Shown: positions 52,601 through 60,983 of the stretch, in pieces
Layout of the letters: each line of letters starts with the position of its first letter
How positions within the stretch are numbered: position 1 is the first letter of the stretch
Assembly (NCBI GenBank): GCA_023432025.1
Contig: JAEYVE010000083.1
Location: 1 to 64,000, forward strand
Direction of reading: 5' to 3'
Source: Pseudomonadota bacterium
GTDB taxonomy: Bacteria > Myxococcota_A > Polyangia > Polyangiales > Polyangiaceae
Length of the DNA: 64,000 nt
Notes under the pieces: generated by a model
Seen by the model: only the letters and a program-made list of their open reading frames with translations
What the model was told of the DNA's origin: nothing
Databases searched by the model: none
Made by a program: the position numbers and the translations under genes

Positions 52601-53441
52601 CTTGTTCGAGGCGCCGACGGTGCGCGGCTTGGCCGAAGCGCTCGGTGGGCAAGCCTCTCTGCACGCGCGACCGCGCGTAGTGGTGCTCCGTCGCGGCACG
52701 TCGGACGAGGCGCTCTTCTGCGTGTACGGTGTGGCGCTCTATCAGCACGTGGCGCGCTCGCTTCCCGAGCACCTCACCGTGTACGGGGTGTTCATCCCCA
52801 CGGAAACCGAGATTTTCGAGCAAGAAAAGCTGCAAAAGGGGGATTTTTCGTTCCCCGGTGTGGCCGAGCTCGCCAGGCAGTACGTCAGCATCATGACGGA
52901 GGTGCAGCCGAAGGGCCCTTACCGCGTGATGGGCATCTCCTTCGGCGGGCTGGTGGCCTACGAAATCGCGAGGCAGCTGCGCGCTCTCGGGCAAGAAGTC
53001 GTGTTCCTGGGCCTCTTGGACGCGCTGCTTCCGAGCTCCATCCAGGAGTCGGGCCTTCGGCGTTGGGGTCGTCAGCTCAAGACCTTCGTCGCGGACGCGG
53101 ACGGGCGTCAGGTGGTGCTTCGGGCGCTGCGCGCCAAGGTGGGGCGCGTGTCGCCTGAGCCCTTCTCCGAGCGGCAACTGACCTGGCTGCGCGACAGGGT
53201 TCATGACCAACAAATCGCTCACTACGCCAAGGAGCTGCCGGACTACCCGGGGGACGCGGTCATCGTTCGCGCCACGGATCACTCCGAGTACGGGACGGCC
53301 GTCGTGGACGCAGGCGCCGGGTGGCGCGAGCGCGTTCGAGGCAGCGTAGCCGAGTACGACGTGCCCGGGCGACACCTCGAAATCGTGGAGCCACCGAGCT
53401 CGGACATTTTGGCGAAAATGCTGAGCGCGCACCTCGCGTGA
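49620..53441 (+). CDS. NRPS, C*-A(Gly-like)-PCP-TE, condensation motif degenerate
   Basis: A 1273-residue single-module synthetase with ATG 49620 after AGGTAGGG. The N-terminal condensation-like domain (about 1-410) has PRAACDA at 128-134, where active domains have HHxxxDG, so both His residues are gone. The adenylation domain (about 437-915) shows YVIFTSGSTGRPKG, MYGPTETT, YRTGDLG and NPSGKIDRRAL. Read by eye, its ten-residue code is D-I-L-Q-L-G-M-V-W-K, close to the known glycine code. The carrier domain has GGTSL with Ser972. The thioesterase (about 1030-1273) has GISFG with Ser1107 and a His in PGRHLEIV. It should load an amino acid, probably glycine, and release or transfer it. Confidence 0.88.
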   Translation: MTSSVLPDQQRNLLACQLAADARAFSVWVALSLRGAVDVPRLVRAVQKVRLRHTALHAYLDDVVDPPSVRFDVEAASAPIEVVNVSEQSLSDWLESGLGERFDPRAAWSRVRIGRFADESYGLLIALPRAACDAESTALLYRDLVHAYDDEDASFGSSLADFVTARAVSESAALADTLGRLSGELPPLELPLAAPRPALFSHRGRTVRRTLGADTLAELGVLAERHGVLVDDVILTVFLATLQRYSNQEEFVVATAARPTAWEGVGPNETVCVLRAFVAATTSFESALSSVSEAARAARVSAVVSFQSLVDGLSVSRDPSRTPLFQAGFEREARLRARSAKDGVVFEPLRLSNTGARTDLTLLFSEEEAGLELALEYAEDSYAASWAEDFLGSCALGLTACSAHVSAPTGQLPLLTPEQTALAFLPYEARAYDETQPAFVRLGEHARRTPDRVAVLLGEQSLTYAALEESANRLAHRLRRHGVGPESLVGVYCERSLDMVVALLAAHKAGGAYVPLDPTHPRTRVEAILEDAAPRVVVTQRALRAQCPVSPETTLIDADAEDLGQEPATAPELDVRPDGLAYVIFTSGSTGRPKGVEITHRAFTNFVHSMAHAPGLAPEDRILSVTTLSFDIAGLELLLPIYVGASVEIADRPTCINAERLAQRLSDPAVTLLQATPATFRMLVESGWPGSARLRVLCGGEAFPPDLVDALLRRTSQVWNMYGPTETTVWSTLQRLTDDRPPIRIGRPVDNTSIYVLNPCGQPVPRGSIGELWIGGDGVARGYRARPDLTAERFITDGFRSEPGARMYRTGDLGRVLADGTLECLGRVDFQVKIRGYRIELGDIETALMKVPGVREAVVVAREDRPGDKRLVAYFVGDATQATLRASLGEVLPSYMVPAVFVPMDALPLNPSGKIDRRALPVPAEAPSAAQEGVVEAVKDDTEATIRAVFADVLGVPSVDSTSSFFDMGGTSLMSVKLAQKLEAALGAKVPLGLLFEAPTVRGLAEALGGQASLHARPRVVVLRRGTSDEALFCVYGVALYQHVARSLPEHLTVYGVFIPTETEIFEQEKLQKGDFSFPGVAELARQYVSIMTEVQPKGPYRVMGISFGGLVAYEIARQLRALGQEVVFLGLLDALLPSSIQESGLRRWGRQLKTFVADADGRQVVLRALRAKVGRVSPEPFSERQLTWLRDRVHDQQIAHYAKELPDYPGDAVIVRATDHSEYGTAVVDAGAGWRERVRGSVAEYDVPGRHLEIVEPPSSDILAKMLSAHLA

Positions 53442-53576
53442 GGAGCACGCGCAGCCTTCGCGTCGTGGCCCTCGCGTCGCGGTCCTCGCGCTGTGGCCCG
53501 TCGCCCCATAGCCGGCGCTTTCGAGTGCCGATGCGCGAAGGGGTGGCGCGCCCCTAACAAGGGCGCTTTCCTCTCG

Positions 53577-53626
53577 AACGGCCGCGGGCGCGGCGCCGTT
53601 CAAACGGCCGCGGGCGCGGCGCCGTT
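53577..53626. terminator. Tandem 24-bp hairpins between convergent NRPS and GT87 genes
   Basis: The same 24-base unit occurs at 53577-53600 and 53603-53626 with two bases between. Each folds on itself: AACGG-CCGCG then CGCGG-cg-CCGTT. The second copy encodes the last residues of the GT87 protein, and its stop falls at the junction. The site follows the NRPS end (53441), so it may stop transcription in both directions. Confidence 0.5.
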
Positions 53627-54865
53627 GTCGGGGCGAGCGCGAAGCGCTCCGCGCGCGTCGCGCAGCCACGCGCCACACGTGAGAAGCACCAGAAGGAGCG
53701 TGAAGACGGGCCCGAGCGTTCCGACGCCCAGCTTGTCGCCGAGCACGGGTGCACGCGACGCGAAGGCGACCAAGAGGACGATGCTTGCGCCGAGCCAGCC
53801 GGGGCGCAGCGTGTAAGCCGCGAAGACGAGCGGCGTGAGAATGACCAGATCGTAGCCATGGAGCGGCACGAACGCGGCGGTGAGCGCGCAAGCGATGGCC
53901 GCGTGCCACAGCGGGCTCACGAGCTCGGGAGCTCGCTGCTGGCGCAGCCGGAAGTGGACCGCCGCGAAGCCCAGCGCTAGCAGCGGGCCAAACAGCAAAG
54001 TGACGGACGCGAGCGGCCCGAGGCTGGCCAGCAAGGACGAAAGGCTGAAGAACTCGCCGGGCGCGTTGAAGCCGATGTCCATGTGCAGCCGGTAGCTCTC
54101 TGCGAGCTGTGCGGGGAGCTCGCCGAGGTCGACGTGGATGAGCGCAATGGCCGTGACGAGCAGTGTGGCGAGAGCGCCGCGCACGACGCCCCGAAACCCG
54201 CCCAAGAGGCACAGATACGCGAGCGGGAGAAAACCAATCTGCGGCTTGAGAGCCGCCAAGAAGGCAAACGCGGCCACCCAGTTGTCGCGCTTTTGGTGCC
54301 ACGCCCAGAACGCGCCGACGACGCCCAAGAGGGGCACCATGCACATTTGCCCCTCGAAAAACGTCCAGCGGACGGCCCCGTTCGCGGTGGCGGCCGCGAC
54401 GACGAGCCACACCCCCGGATCACGAAGCGAGAAGCTTTGGCTCTGGCGGAGCCAGCGCAGCAGGATGAACAGGATGCCTGCGTAGGAGGCGACGTTCACC
54501 AAGTCCCACAGGCGGCAGGCGAGGGGCCAGTTGGCGAGCCCGAGCGGCACCGCGAAGAACGCCATGTGCGGCGGGTACATGTACGGCGCCGTGGGCGGGG
54601 TGATTTCGCTGGGCGTGGCGCCGAGGAACGACGGATGCACGTGCACCCATTGGCCACGCCACGCGACCACGTCGTACGGCACGACGCCCGTCAGCCACGT
54701 TTTCCCTGCAGCGTAGACGAACGCAAAGTCACTCCAGCCGCGCACGAGATCCTTCAGCGGCAGGAGCGAGTAGAGCGTGACGACGACCGTCACCAACGCG
54801 GCGAGCGGGAACGCCCAGCGACGTTCGGCGGCGTCGGCGAATCGTTCTCGAAGGGAACCAAGCAT
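53600..54865 (-). CDS. GT87-like (DUF2029) polyprenol-linked glycosyltransferase
   Basis: A 421-residue integral membrane protein with about ten helices, a GT-C type. Family-like features are the N-terminal loop GWSDFAFVYAAGKTWLTGV with conserved Asp, the PTAPYMYPPHMAFFAVPLGL segment and AFLAALKPQIGFLPLAYL. GT87 enzymes use polyprenol-phosphate-mannose or related donors outside the cytoplasmic membrane. Here it probably adds a sugar to a lipid-linked glycan or a surface product. It is convergent with the NRPS gene, with duplicated hairpins between them; its last codons lie in one hairpin. Confidence 0.75.
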   Translation of the reverse strand: MLGSLRERFADAAERRWAFPLAALVTVVVTLYSLLPLKDLVRGWSDFAFVYAAGKTWLTGVVPYDVVAWRGQWVHVHPSFLGATPSEITPPTAPYMYPPHMAFFAVPLGLANWPLACRLWDLVNVASYAGILFILLRWLRQSQSFSLRDPGVWLVVAAATANGAVRWTFFEGQMCMVPLLGVVGAFWAWHQKRDNWVAAFAFLAALKPQIGFLPLAYLCLLGGFRGVVRGALATLLVTAIALIHVDLGELPAQLAESYRLHMDIGFNAPGEFFSLSSLLASLGPLASVTLLFGPLLALGFAAVHFRLRQQRAPELVSPLWHAAIACALTAAFVPLHGYDLVILTPLVFAAYTLRPGWLGASIVLLVAFASRAPVLGDKLGVGTLGPVFTLLLVLLTCGAWLRDARGALRARPDNGAAPAAV

Positions 54866-54976
54866 GCGCGGACTCTACTCGAAGGGGGTCGCGTAGCAGA
54901 GAGCACTGGGGAAGGTGTTGCGCAGGAGATACCGCGTAGGGTCAACAGAGCCTGGGGCAACACGTGCGTTGCGCGC

Positions 54977-56017
54977 TCAGGCGCTGACGCTTTTGTACTC
55001 GATGATGGTGCGCGTTCGGCGGAAGGCCAGATCCAAGAACGCTCGAACCACGCCGCGCAGCTCGACGAACTTTCCGAGCACGCAGGCGGTAGCGTACGAC
55101 CGTGCGACGTCGGGAGGCAAAGCACGCGCCCCGCGCAGGTACCGGTACGTCTTCACCCAGAGCAGCGGGTAGAGCAAGAGCCCCAAAAACGCGCTCGGCC
55201 CCACGATCGGGCTCGAGAGCGCGAGCGCGAGCGGCAGGCCTCCCCAGCACACGATGGAAGCCACCTGTCGAACCCAAATGCGCCGCGGGCTCCGCAAGTG
55301 GAGGGCGCAGACGAGCGCAAACGCATAGCCGGCGCGCTCGACTCGTTTCCACCACTGCGCGCGGTGCGTCATGGCGGCGTCGTGCAGCGTCATTTCGTGA
55401 TCGAGCCGCACGATGCGACGACCGGTGGCGCGGATGCGGTGACAGAGCTCGGGCTCCTCACCGGCAATGACGGTCGGGTTGAAGCCGCCGACCTCGTCGA
55501 ACACCGAAGCCACCACCAGAAAATCACCGCCACACGCCGTGGCTTCACCGAGGGGAGTGTCCCATTCGACGTCACACAAGCGGTTGTAGAGGCTCGCCTC
55601 CGGAAAGCGTTCGCGCCGCCGCCCGCACACGATGGCCCAGTCGGAGTGGCGCTCGAGCTCCCGTTGGGCGACCGCGAGCCATCCGGCGTTCAGCTCGCAG
55701 TCCCCGTCGATGAATTGCACGAAGGCAACCCCGGGCGCCACCTTCCGCAAGAGCTCGAACCCGGCATTTCGGGCGCGCGCGGCACTGAAGGGGATGCTCA
55801 TGTCGAGCGCGACGACGTGGGCGCCCTCCGCGCGCGCGTACGCCGCGCTGCCGTCCGTGGAGCCCGAATCCACGTAGACGACGGTCGACGCGTTCTGCTG
55901 CACGCTGGCCAAGCAGCGTTTCAGCCGCTCGCCCTCGTTTCTGCCGATGACGACGACTGCTACCGACGGATGCGGACCATCGTTCGGAGGTTCTGCGTTC
56001 GAAGATTCTGCGTTCAT
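54977..56017 (-). CDS. Family 2 glycosyltransferase, membrane-associated
   Basis: A 346-residue protein. ATG 56017 starts just before the conserved core; an ATG at 56041 is possible. The GT-A domain has VAVVVIGRNEGERLKRCLAS, VVYVDSGSTDGSAAYA, FVQFIDGDCELNAGWL with the DxD-type metal site, and a GGFNPTVIAGEEPELCHRIR segment. The C-terminus has two or three hydrophobic helices (VASIVCWGGLPLALAL, FLGLLLYPLLWV). It should transfer a sugar from a nucleotide donor on the cytoplasmic face. It belongs to the cluster of three glycosyltransferases. Confidence 0.85.
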   Translation of the reverse strand: MNAESSNAEPPNDGPHPSVAVVVIGRNEGERLKRCLASVQQNASTVVYVDSGSTDGSAAYARAEGAHVVALDMSIPFSAARARNAGFELLRKVAPGVAFVQFIDGDCELNAGWLAVAQRELERHSDWAIVCGRRRERFPEASLYNRLCDVEWDTPLGEATACGGDFLVVASVFDEVGGFNPTVIAGEEPELCHRIRATGRRIVRLDHEMTLHDAAMTHRAQWWKRVERAGYAFALVCALHLRSPRRIWVRQVASIVCWGGLPLALALSSPIVGPSAFLGLLLYPLLWVKTYRYLRGARALPPDVARSYATACVLGKFVELRGVVRAFLDLAFRRTRTIIEYKSVSA

Positions 56018-56255
56018 TCGAGGCGCTCGGGGCGCGACCATACCACGGGGGCTGCGCCTTCGAGGGTGCCTTCCGAAAGAGCGCGGATCGTCCGGCGACG
56101 CGCGTTGGGGCAACACCTGGCTGCCCCGTTTTTGGGGGAACCGAAGAGCTGGTTTCGTGGGGCGGGCGCAGGTGGGCCTGCCTGGCGGTGAACCGCTCGC
56201 CGCTCTAGGGTTCTCGTCGTCGTGGGCGACGACGTGCCCCGACAGAACTCCGACG

Positions 56256-57551
56256 ATGCCTACGCTGCCTCAGGATCCCATTCGACCGCCGTTGCGTGTC
56301 GCTTACCTCGTCAATCACTACCCCAAGGTGAGCCACAGCTTCATCCGGCGTGAAATCCTGGCGTTGGAGAGACAGGGCGTGGAGGTCGAGCGAATTTCCG
56401 TGCGCGGCGCGGGCGACTCCCTCGTGGATCCGGAGGACCAGAGGGAGCAACGGCGCACGCGCTACGTGCTCGCGCGTGGTCCGCTCTATTTGCTTTGGGC
56501 AGCGTTCGTTTTCGCGCTGCGCCGGCCCGGCAAGGCGCTGTCGGGTTTGCGCCTCGCGCTGGCTTTGTCCCGCCGCTCGGATCGCTCGCTCGCGCATCAT
56601 TTGATTTACCTCGCGGAGGCTTGCCTCGTCGTGTCGTGGCTGGCGCGCGCGCGCGTCACGCACCTGCACGCGCACTTCGGAACGAACCCTGCGGAGGTGG
56701 CGCTCTTGATTCACGCGCTCGGCGGGCCGTCGTTCAGCTTCACCGTGCACGGCCCGGAAGAGTTCGACAAGCCGGAGTTTCTGGCGCTAAAGCGCAAGAT
56801 CGAGCACGCGCGCTTCGTCGTCGCGATCAGCTCGTATGGTCGTAGCCAGCTGTCGCGCTGGATTGATCCTCTCGACTGGAAAAAGATCCAAATCGTGCAC
56901 TGCGGCTTGGAGCCGGCCTTCCACGAGCTCCCCGCCCAAGCCGTGCCGCCCGCGCCGCGCTTCGTTTGTGTGGGTCGCCTCTGCGAGCAAAAGGGACAGC
57001 TCGTGGCGCTCGAGGCCGTGGCGCTCTTGAAGCAGCGCGGCGTGGCCTGCGAGCTGGTGCTCGCCGGAGACGGAGAAATGCGGCAGGCCGTCGAGCAGCG
57101 CCGTGACGAGCTGGGCATCGGTGATCGCGTGCGTATCACGGGCTGGCTCTCGAGCTCGGCCGTGCGCGACGAAATCTTGGCGTCGCGTGCGCTCGTCATG
57201 CCGAGCTTCGCAGAAGGGCTCCCCGTGGCCATCATGGAGGCGATGGCGCTCAGGCGCCCGGTCGTGTCCACGTACGTCGCGGGCATTCCCGAGCTGGTGC
57301 GTCCTGCGCTGGAAGGTTGGCTCGTGCCGGCCGGAGACGTGGCGGCGTTGGCCGAGGCGATGGAACGCGTGGCCACGGCCGCGCCGGACGAGCTGGAGCG
57401 TATGTCGGCTTCGGCGCGTAGCCGCGTTCTGCAGCGGCACGACGTGGACCAAGAAGCGACGCGGCTCCGGCTCTTGTTCTCGGGGCAGTCGCCGGCAGCT
57501 CGTACGTGGGACGACCCGCCGAAACCGGACGAAAACGTCTTCGCCGCGTGA
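56256..57551 (+). CDS. Family 4 glycosyltransferase (exopolysaccharide type)
   Basis: A 431-residue GT-B enzyme from the ATG at 56256. The N-terminal domain begins RVAYLVNHYPKVSHSFIRRE, a pattern of colanic-acid and related exopolysaccharide transferases, and continues with HLHAHFGTNPAEVALL and FSFTVHGPEEF. The C-terminal domain has FVCVGRLCEQKGQLVALEAV, LAGDGEMR and the donor-binding MPSFAEGLPVAIMEAMALRR with the EX7E-type Glu pair. It probably extends the lipid-linked glycan started by the transferase at 48086. Convergent with meaB, 31 bases apart. Confidence 0.88.
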   Translation: MPTLPQDPIRPPLRVAYLVNHYPKVSHSFIRREILALERQGVEVERISVRGAGDSLVDPEDQREQRRTRYVLARGPLYLLWAAFVFALRRPGKALSGLRLALALSRRSDRSLAHHLIYLAEACLVVSWLARARVTHLHAHFGTNPAEVALLIHALGGPSFSFTVHGPEEFDKPEFLALKRKIEHARFVVAISSYGRSQLSRWIDPLDWKKIQIVHCGLEPAFHELPAQAVPPAPRFVCVGRLCEQKGQLVALEAVALLKQRGVACELVLAGDGEMRQAVEQRRDELGIGDRVRITGWLSSSAVRDEILASRALVMPSFAEGLPVAIMEAMALRRPVVSTYVAGIPELVRPALEGWLVPAGDVAALAEAMERVATAAPDELERMSASARSRVLQRHDVDQEATRLRLLFSGQSPAARTWDDPPKPDENVFAA

Positions 57552-57582
57552 CGCGGCGGACTGCGCTTGCTGGGCGCCTGGC

Positions 57583-58575
57583 TCAGCTCGCTCGAAACTG
57601 CTCGAGGAGTCGGCGCGCCGCGGAGGTGGGCGCTACCTGGCCCTCGCGCACCTCGGTTTCCACGGCATCGAGACGAGACGCCACGCTCGGGTGCTCCCGA
57701 AACTGACTTTCGAGCTCGGCCCGCACCAGGTCCCAGAGCCACGCGAGCGCTTGCTCGCGGCGCTTGTCGTGAAAAGCGCCGGAGCGCTTCGCCGAGTCGA
57801 CGAAACGCTCCACGCGGGCCCACAGCTCCGGAAGGCCGGTCTTGGACAGCGCGCTCAGCGTGAGCACCTCGGGGGCCCACGTGTGCTCGCCGACGCTCCG
57901 CGTGGCGCCGAAGAGGCGCAGCGCGCCTTCGAGCTGTGACACCGCGCGGCGCGCCGCGGATTCGTCCAAGTCAGCCTTGTTGACGACGATGAGGTCGGCG
58001 AGCTCGACCACGCCCTTTTTCATCGCCTGCAGGTCGTCTCCGGCGTTGGGCAGCTGCAGCAGCAAGAAGAGATCCGTCATCGTCGCGACGGCCGTCTCCG
58101 ACTGCCCCACGCCGACCGTCTCGACCAGTACGACGTCGTAGCCGGCAGCTTCGAACGCCAGCATGCTCTCTCGCGTTTTGGCGGCGACGCCGCCCCACGT
58201 GCCCGCGGACGGGCTCGGGCGGACGAAAGCGGCGGGGTGCACGCTGAGCTGCTCCATGCGTGTTTTGTCGCCCAAAATGGCGCCGCCGGAGCGGGCGGAC
58301 GAGGGATCGATGGCAAGAACGGCGACCTTGTGCCCGCGCTCGACCAACCACAAACCGAACGCCTCGATGAACGTGGATTTGCCGGCGCCCGGCACGCCCG
58401 ACACGCCGATGCGGAGCGACTTGCCCGAGTGCGGCGTGAGCAGTGCGAGCACCGCGTCTGCCCGCTTTCGATGATCCGCGCGGGTGGACTCGAGCAGCGT
58501 CACGACCTTGGACAGGGCGCGCCGCTCTCCGCGCAAAACGCGCGCGGCGAGCTCGGAGTCGGAAGGCTGCGTCAC
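57583..58575 (-). CDS. meaB: Methylmalonyl-CoA mutase-associated G protein MeaB
   Basis: A 330-residue GTPase chaperone. Key motifs are Walker A GVPGAGKST (60-68), VAVLAIDPSS, a GDKTRMEQLSVHP switch region, VLVETVGVGQSE and the guanine-specific VVNKADLD. MeaB/MMAA proteins protect and reload methylmalonyl-CoA mutase with adenosylcobalamin. The gene starts four bases after the mutase stop, which supports that role directly. The ArgK name used in old annotations is a misnomer. Confidence 0.94.
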   Translation of the reverse strand: MTQPSDSELAARVLRGERRALSKVVTLLESTRADHRKRADAVLALLTPHSGKSLRIGVSGVPGAGKSTFIEAFGLWLVERGHKVAVLAIDPSSARSGGAILGDKTRMEQLSVHPAAFVRPSPSAGTWGGVAAKTRESMLAFEAAGYDVVLVETVGVGQSETAVATMTDLFLLLQLPNAGDDLQAMKKGVVELADLIVVNKADLDESAARRAVSQLEGALRLFGATRSVGEHTWAPEVLTLSALSKTGLPELWARVERFVDSAKRSGAFHDKRREQALAWLWDLVRAELESQFREHPSVASRLDAVETEVREGQVAPTSAARRLLEQFRAS

Positions 58576-58579
58576 GGGC

Positions 58580-60769
58580 TCAGCCTTCCGTGAGGTGCTC
58601 TCGGATGCGCGCGAGCACGTCTTTTGCGCTCGCCGGAATGGGCGTGCCCGGACCGTAAATGCCCTTCACGCCCGCTGCGTACAGCTCCGCGTAGTCCTGC
58701 TGGGGAACGACCCCACCCACGAACACGACGATGTCCTCGGCGCCTTCGCGGCGCAGCGCTTCGAGCAAAGCGGGGACGAGCGTCTTGTGGCCGGCGGCGA
58801 GGGTGCTGACGCCGATGGCGTGCACGTCGTTTTCGATGGCCTGGCGCGCGCACTCTTCGGGCGTTTGAAAGAGCGGCCCGATGTCCACGTCGAACCCGAG
58901 ATCCGCGAACGCGGTGGCCACGATTTTGGCGCCGCGATCGTGACCGTCCTGACCCAGCTTGGCGACGAGCACGCGCGGCTGGCGGCCTTGCTCTCGGGCG
59001 AAGGTCGCGATTTCTCCGCGGAGTTGGTCGAGACCTTCGGGCGTGTCGTAAGCCGTGGCGTACACTCCGGTCACCTTCTGCGTATTGGCGCGGTAACGGC
59101 CATAAACCTCTTCGAGCGCGGCGCTGACCTCACCTACGGTAGCGCGGCTCCGCATGGCCACGATCGAGAGCTCGAGCAGGTTGCCGCTGCCGCTCTCGGC
59201 GGCTCGCGTGAGGGTCGCGAGCGCCTCTTCGACGGCTTTTCCGTCGCGGCTCCGGCGGAGCTCAGCCAAGCGTTCGATTTGGCTGCGGCGCACGGCGTGG
59301 TTGTCGATCACGCGCACGTCGATTTCGTCTTCCTCAGCGAGCTTGTACTTGTTCACGCCGACGATGACGTCCTTGCCGGAGTCGATGCGCGCCTGCTTTT
59401 CCGCGGCGCTGGCTTCGATCTTGAGCTTGGCCCAGCCGGTCTCGACGGCGCGCGTCATGCCGCCCAGTCGGTCGACTTCCGCGATGATTTCCCAGGCTTT
59501 GTCGGCCATGTCCTGCGTGAGCCGCTCCATCATGTAGCTGCCCGCCCACGGGTCCACGACGCTCGTGATGTGGGTTTCCTCTTGCAGGATGAGCTGGGTG
59601 TTGCGAGCGATGCGCGCGCTGAACTCGGTGGGCAGCGCGATGGCCTCGTCCAGCGCGTTGGTGTGAAGGCTCTGCGTGCCGCCGAAGATGGCCGCCATCG
59701 CCTCCACCGTGGTGCGCACCACGTTGTTGTACGGGTCCTGCTCGGCCAAGCTGAAGCCCGACGTTTGGCAGTGCGTGCGCAGCATCAGGCTCTTGGGGCT
59801 CTTGGCCCCGAACTCCGTCATGATTTTCCACCAGAGCAGACGCGCCGCGCGCATCTTGGCGATCTCGAGGTAGAAGTTCATGCCGATCGCCCAAAAGAAG
59901 CTGAGGCGCCCGGCGAACGCGTCCACGTCCAGCCCCTTGGCGAGGGCAGTCTTCACGTACTCCTTGCCGTCCGCCAAGGTGAGCGCAAGCTCCAGCGCTT
60001 GGTTCGCGCCGGCTTCGTGCATGTGGTAGCCGGAGATCGAAATCGAGTTGAACTTCGGCAGCTCTTTGGCGCAGTACTCGATGATGTCGCCCACGATGCG
60101 CATGGACGGCGCAGGCGGGTAAATGTACGTGTTTCTGACCAAAAACTCCTTGAGAATGTCGTTCTGAATCGTGCCGGAGAGCGCGCGTCTTTCGACGCCC
60201 TGCTCCTCCGCGGCCACGATGTAAGAAGCCAGCACGGGCAAGACCGCGCCGTTCATCGTCATCGACACCGACACCTTGTCGAGCGGGATCCCGTCGAACA
60301 GGACCTTCATGTCGAGCACGCTGTCTATCGCAACGCCCGCCTTGCCGACGTCGCCTTCCACGCGCGGGTGATCGCTGTCGTAGCCGCGGTGCGTGGCCAA
60401 ATCGAACGCCACGCTCACGCCTTGGCCGCCGGCGGCCAGCGCCTTTCGGTAGAAGGCGTTGGACGCTTCCGCCGTGGAGAACCCCGCGTACTGACGCACG
60501 GTCCACGGGCGCACCGTGTACATCGTGGCTTGTGGCCCGCGCACGTACGGGGGAAAGCCCGGCAGCGTGTCGATGTGCTCGAGCCCTTCGACGTCCGCCC
60601 GCGTGTAGAGCGGATGCACGACGATGCCCTCGGGCGTGACCCAGTCGAGCGCTTCGAGCTTTCCGCCGGGCGCTGACTTTTGGGCGGCGGCCCGCCACGT
60701 TTCGATGGACTCGGAGCTCGGAAGTTCGGTTTTCGACATCGATTGCTTGGCTCGTTCGTTGGCGGCCAT
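58580..60769 (-). CDS. scpA: Adenosylcobalamin-dependent methylmalonyl-CoA mutase
   Basis: A 729-residue single-chain mutase interconverting (R)-methylmalonyl-CoA and succinyl-CoA. The catalytic barrel contains [61 protein letters not shown] and [14 protein letters not shown]. The C-terminal B12-binding domain has [15 protein letters not shown] with the cobalt-ligand His, then [16 protein letters not shown]. Both parts are complete. It may serve propionate metabolism or supply methylmalonyl-CoA as an extender unit. It depends on B12 and on the adjacent meaB. Divergent from the NRPS at 60984. Confidence 0.96.
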   Translation of the reverse strand: MAANERAKQSMSKTELPSSESIETWRAAAQKSAPGGKLEALDWVTPEGIVVHPLYTRADVEGLEHIDTLPGFPPYVRGPQATMYTVRPWTVRQYAGFSTAEASNAFYRKALAAGGQGVSVAFDLATHRGYDSDHPRVEGDVGKAGVAIDSVLDMKVLFDGIPLDKVSVSMTMNGAVLPVLASYIVAAEEQGVERRALSGTIQNDILKEFLVRNTYIYPPAPSMRIVGDIIEYCAKELPKFNSISISGYHMHEAGANQALELALTLADGKEYVKTALAKGLDVDAFAGRLSFFWAIGMNFYLEIAKMRAARLLWWKIMTEFGAKSPKSLMLRTHCQTSGFSLAEQDPYNNVVRTTVEAMAAIFGGTQSLHTNALDEAIALPTEFSARIARNTQLILQEETHITSVVDPWAGSYMMERLTQDMADKAWEIIAEVDRLGGMTRAVETGWAKLKIEASAAEKQARIDSGKDVIVGVNKYKLAEEDEIDVRVIDNHAVRRSQIERLAELRRSRDGKAVEEALATLTRAAESGSGNLLELSIVAMRSRATVGEVSAALEEVYGRYRANTQKVTGVYATAYDTPEGLDQLRGEIATFAREQGRQPRVLVAKLGQDGHDRGAKIVATAFADLGFDVDIGPLFQTPEECARQAIENDVHAIGVSTLAAGHKTLVPALLEALRREGAEDIVVFVGGVVPQQDYAELYAAGVKGIYGPGTPIPASAKDVLARIREHLTEG

Positions 60770-60903
60770 AGCGTTCGGCCCTGGTTCTGGACAAGGTGGA
60801 ACGCCGGCGCGACCTAACCGACCTGTTTCCCCGTTCGAGTGGCCCCCAGGCCGCCCACCGTCCTATCTTCGCGCCCTTGGCTAAGCCTTCGGTTTGACTA
60901 CAT

Positions 60904-60932
60904 TGTCGTAGCTCGGCTGTCGCGCTCTATTT
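60904..60932 (+). promoter_or_regulatory. Possible sigma70-type promoter for the second NRPS
   Basis: TTGTCG (60904-60909) and CTATTT (60927-60932) are spaced by 17 bases in the least GC-rich part of the divergent region between the mutase and NRPS genes, about 50 bases before the ATG at 60984. Weak match, by eye. Confidence 0.2.
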
Positions 60933-60983
60933 CGTTTCATTCGAGTCGCGTCCGCACGTCCGCGCCCCTACGGAGAATCATCG

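Noticed and set aside
53321..53557. Small plus-strand frame across the NRPS end
   Set aside because: It overlaps the thioesterase C-terminus in another frame, is Arg/Ser-rich and has no ribosome site.
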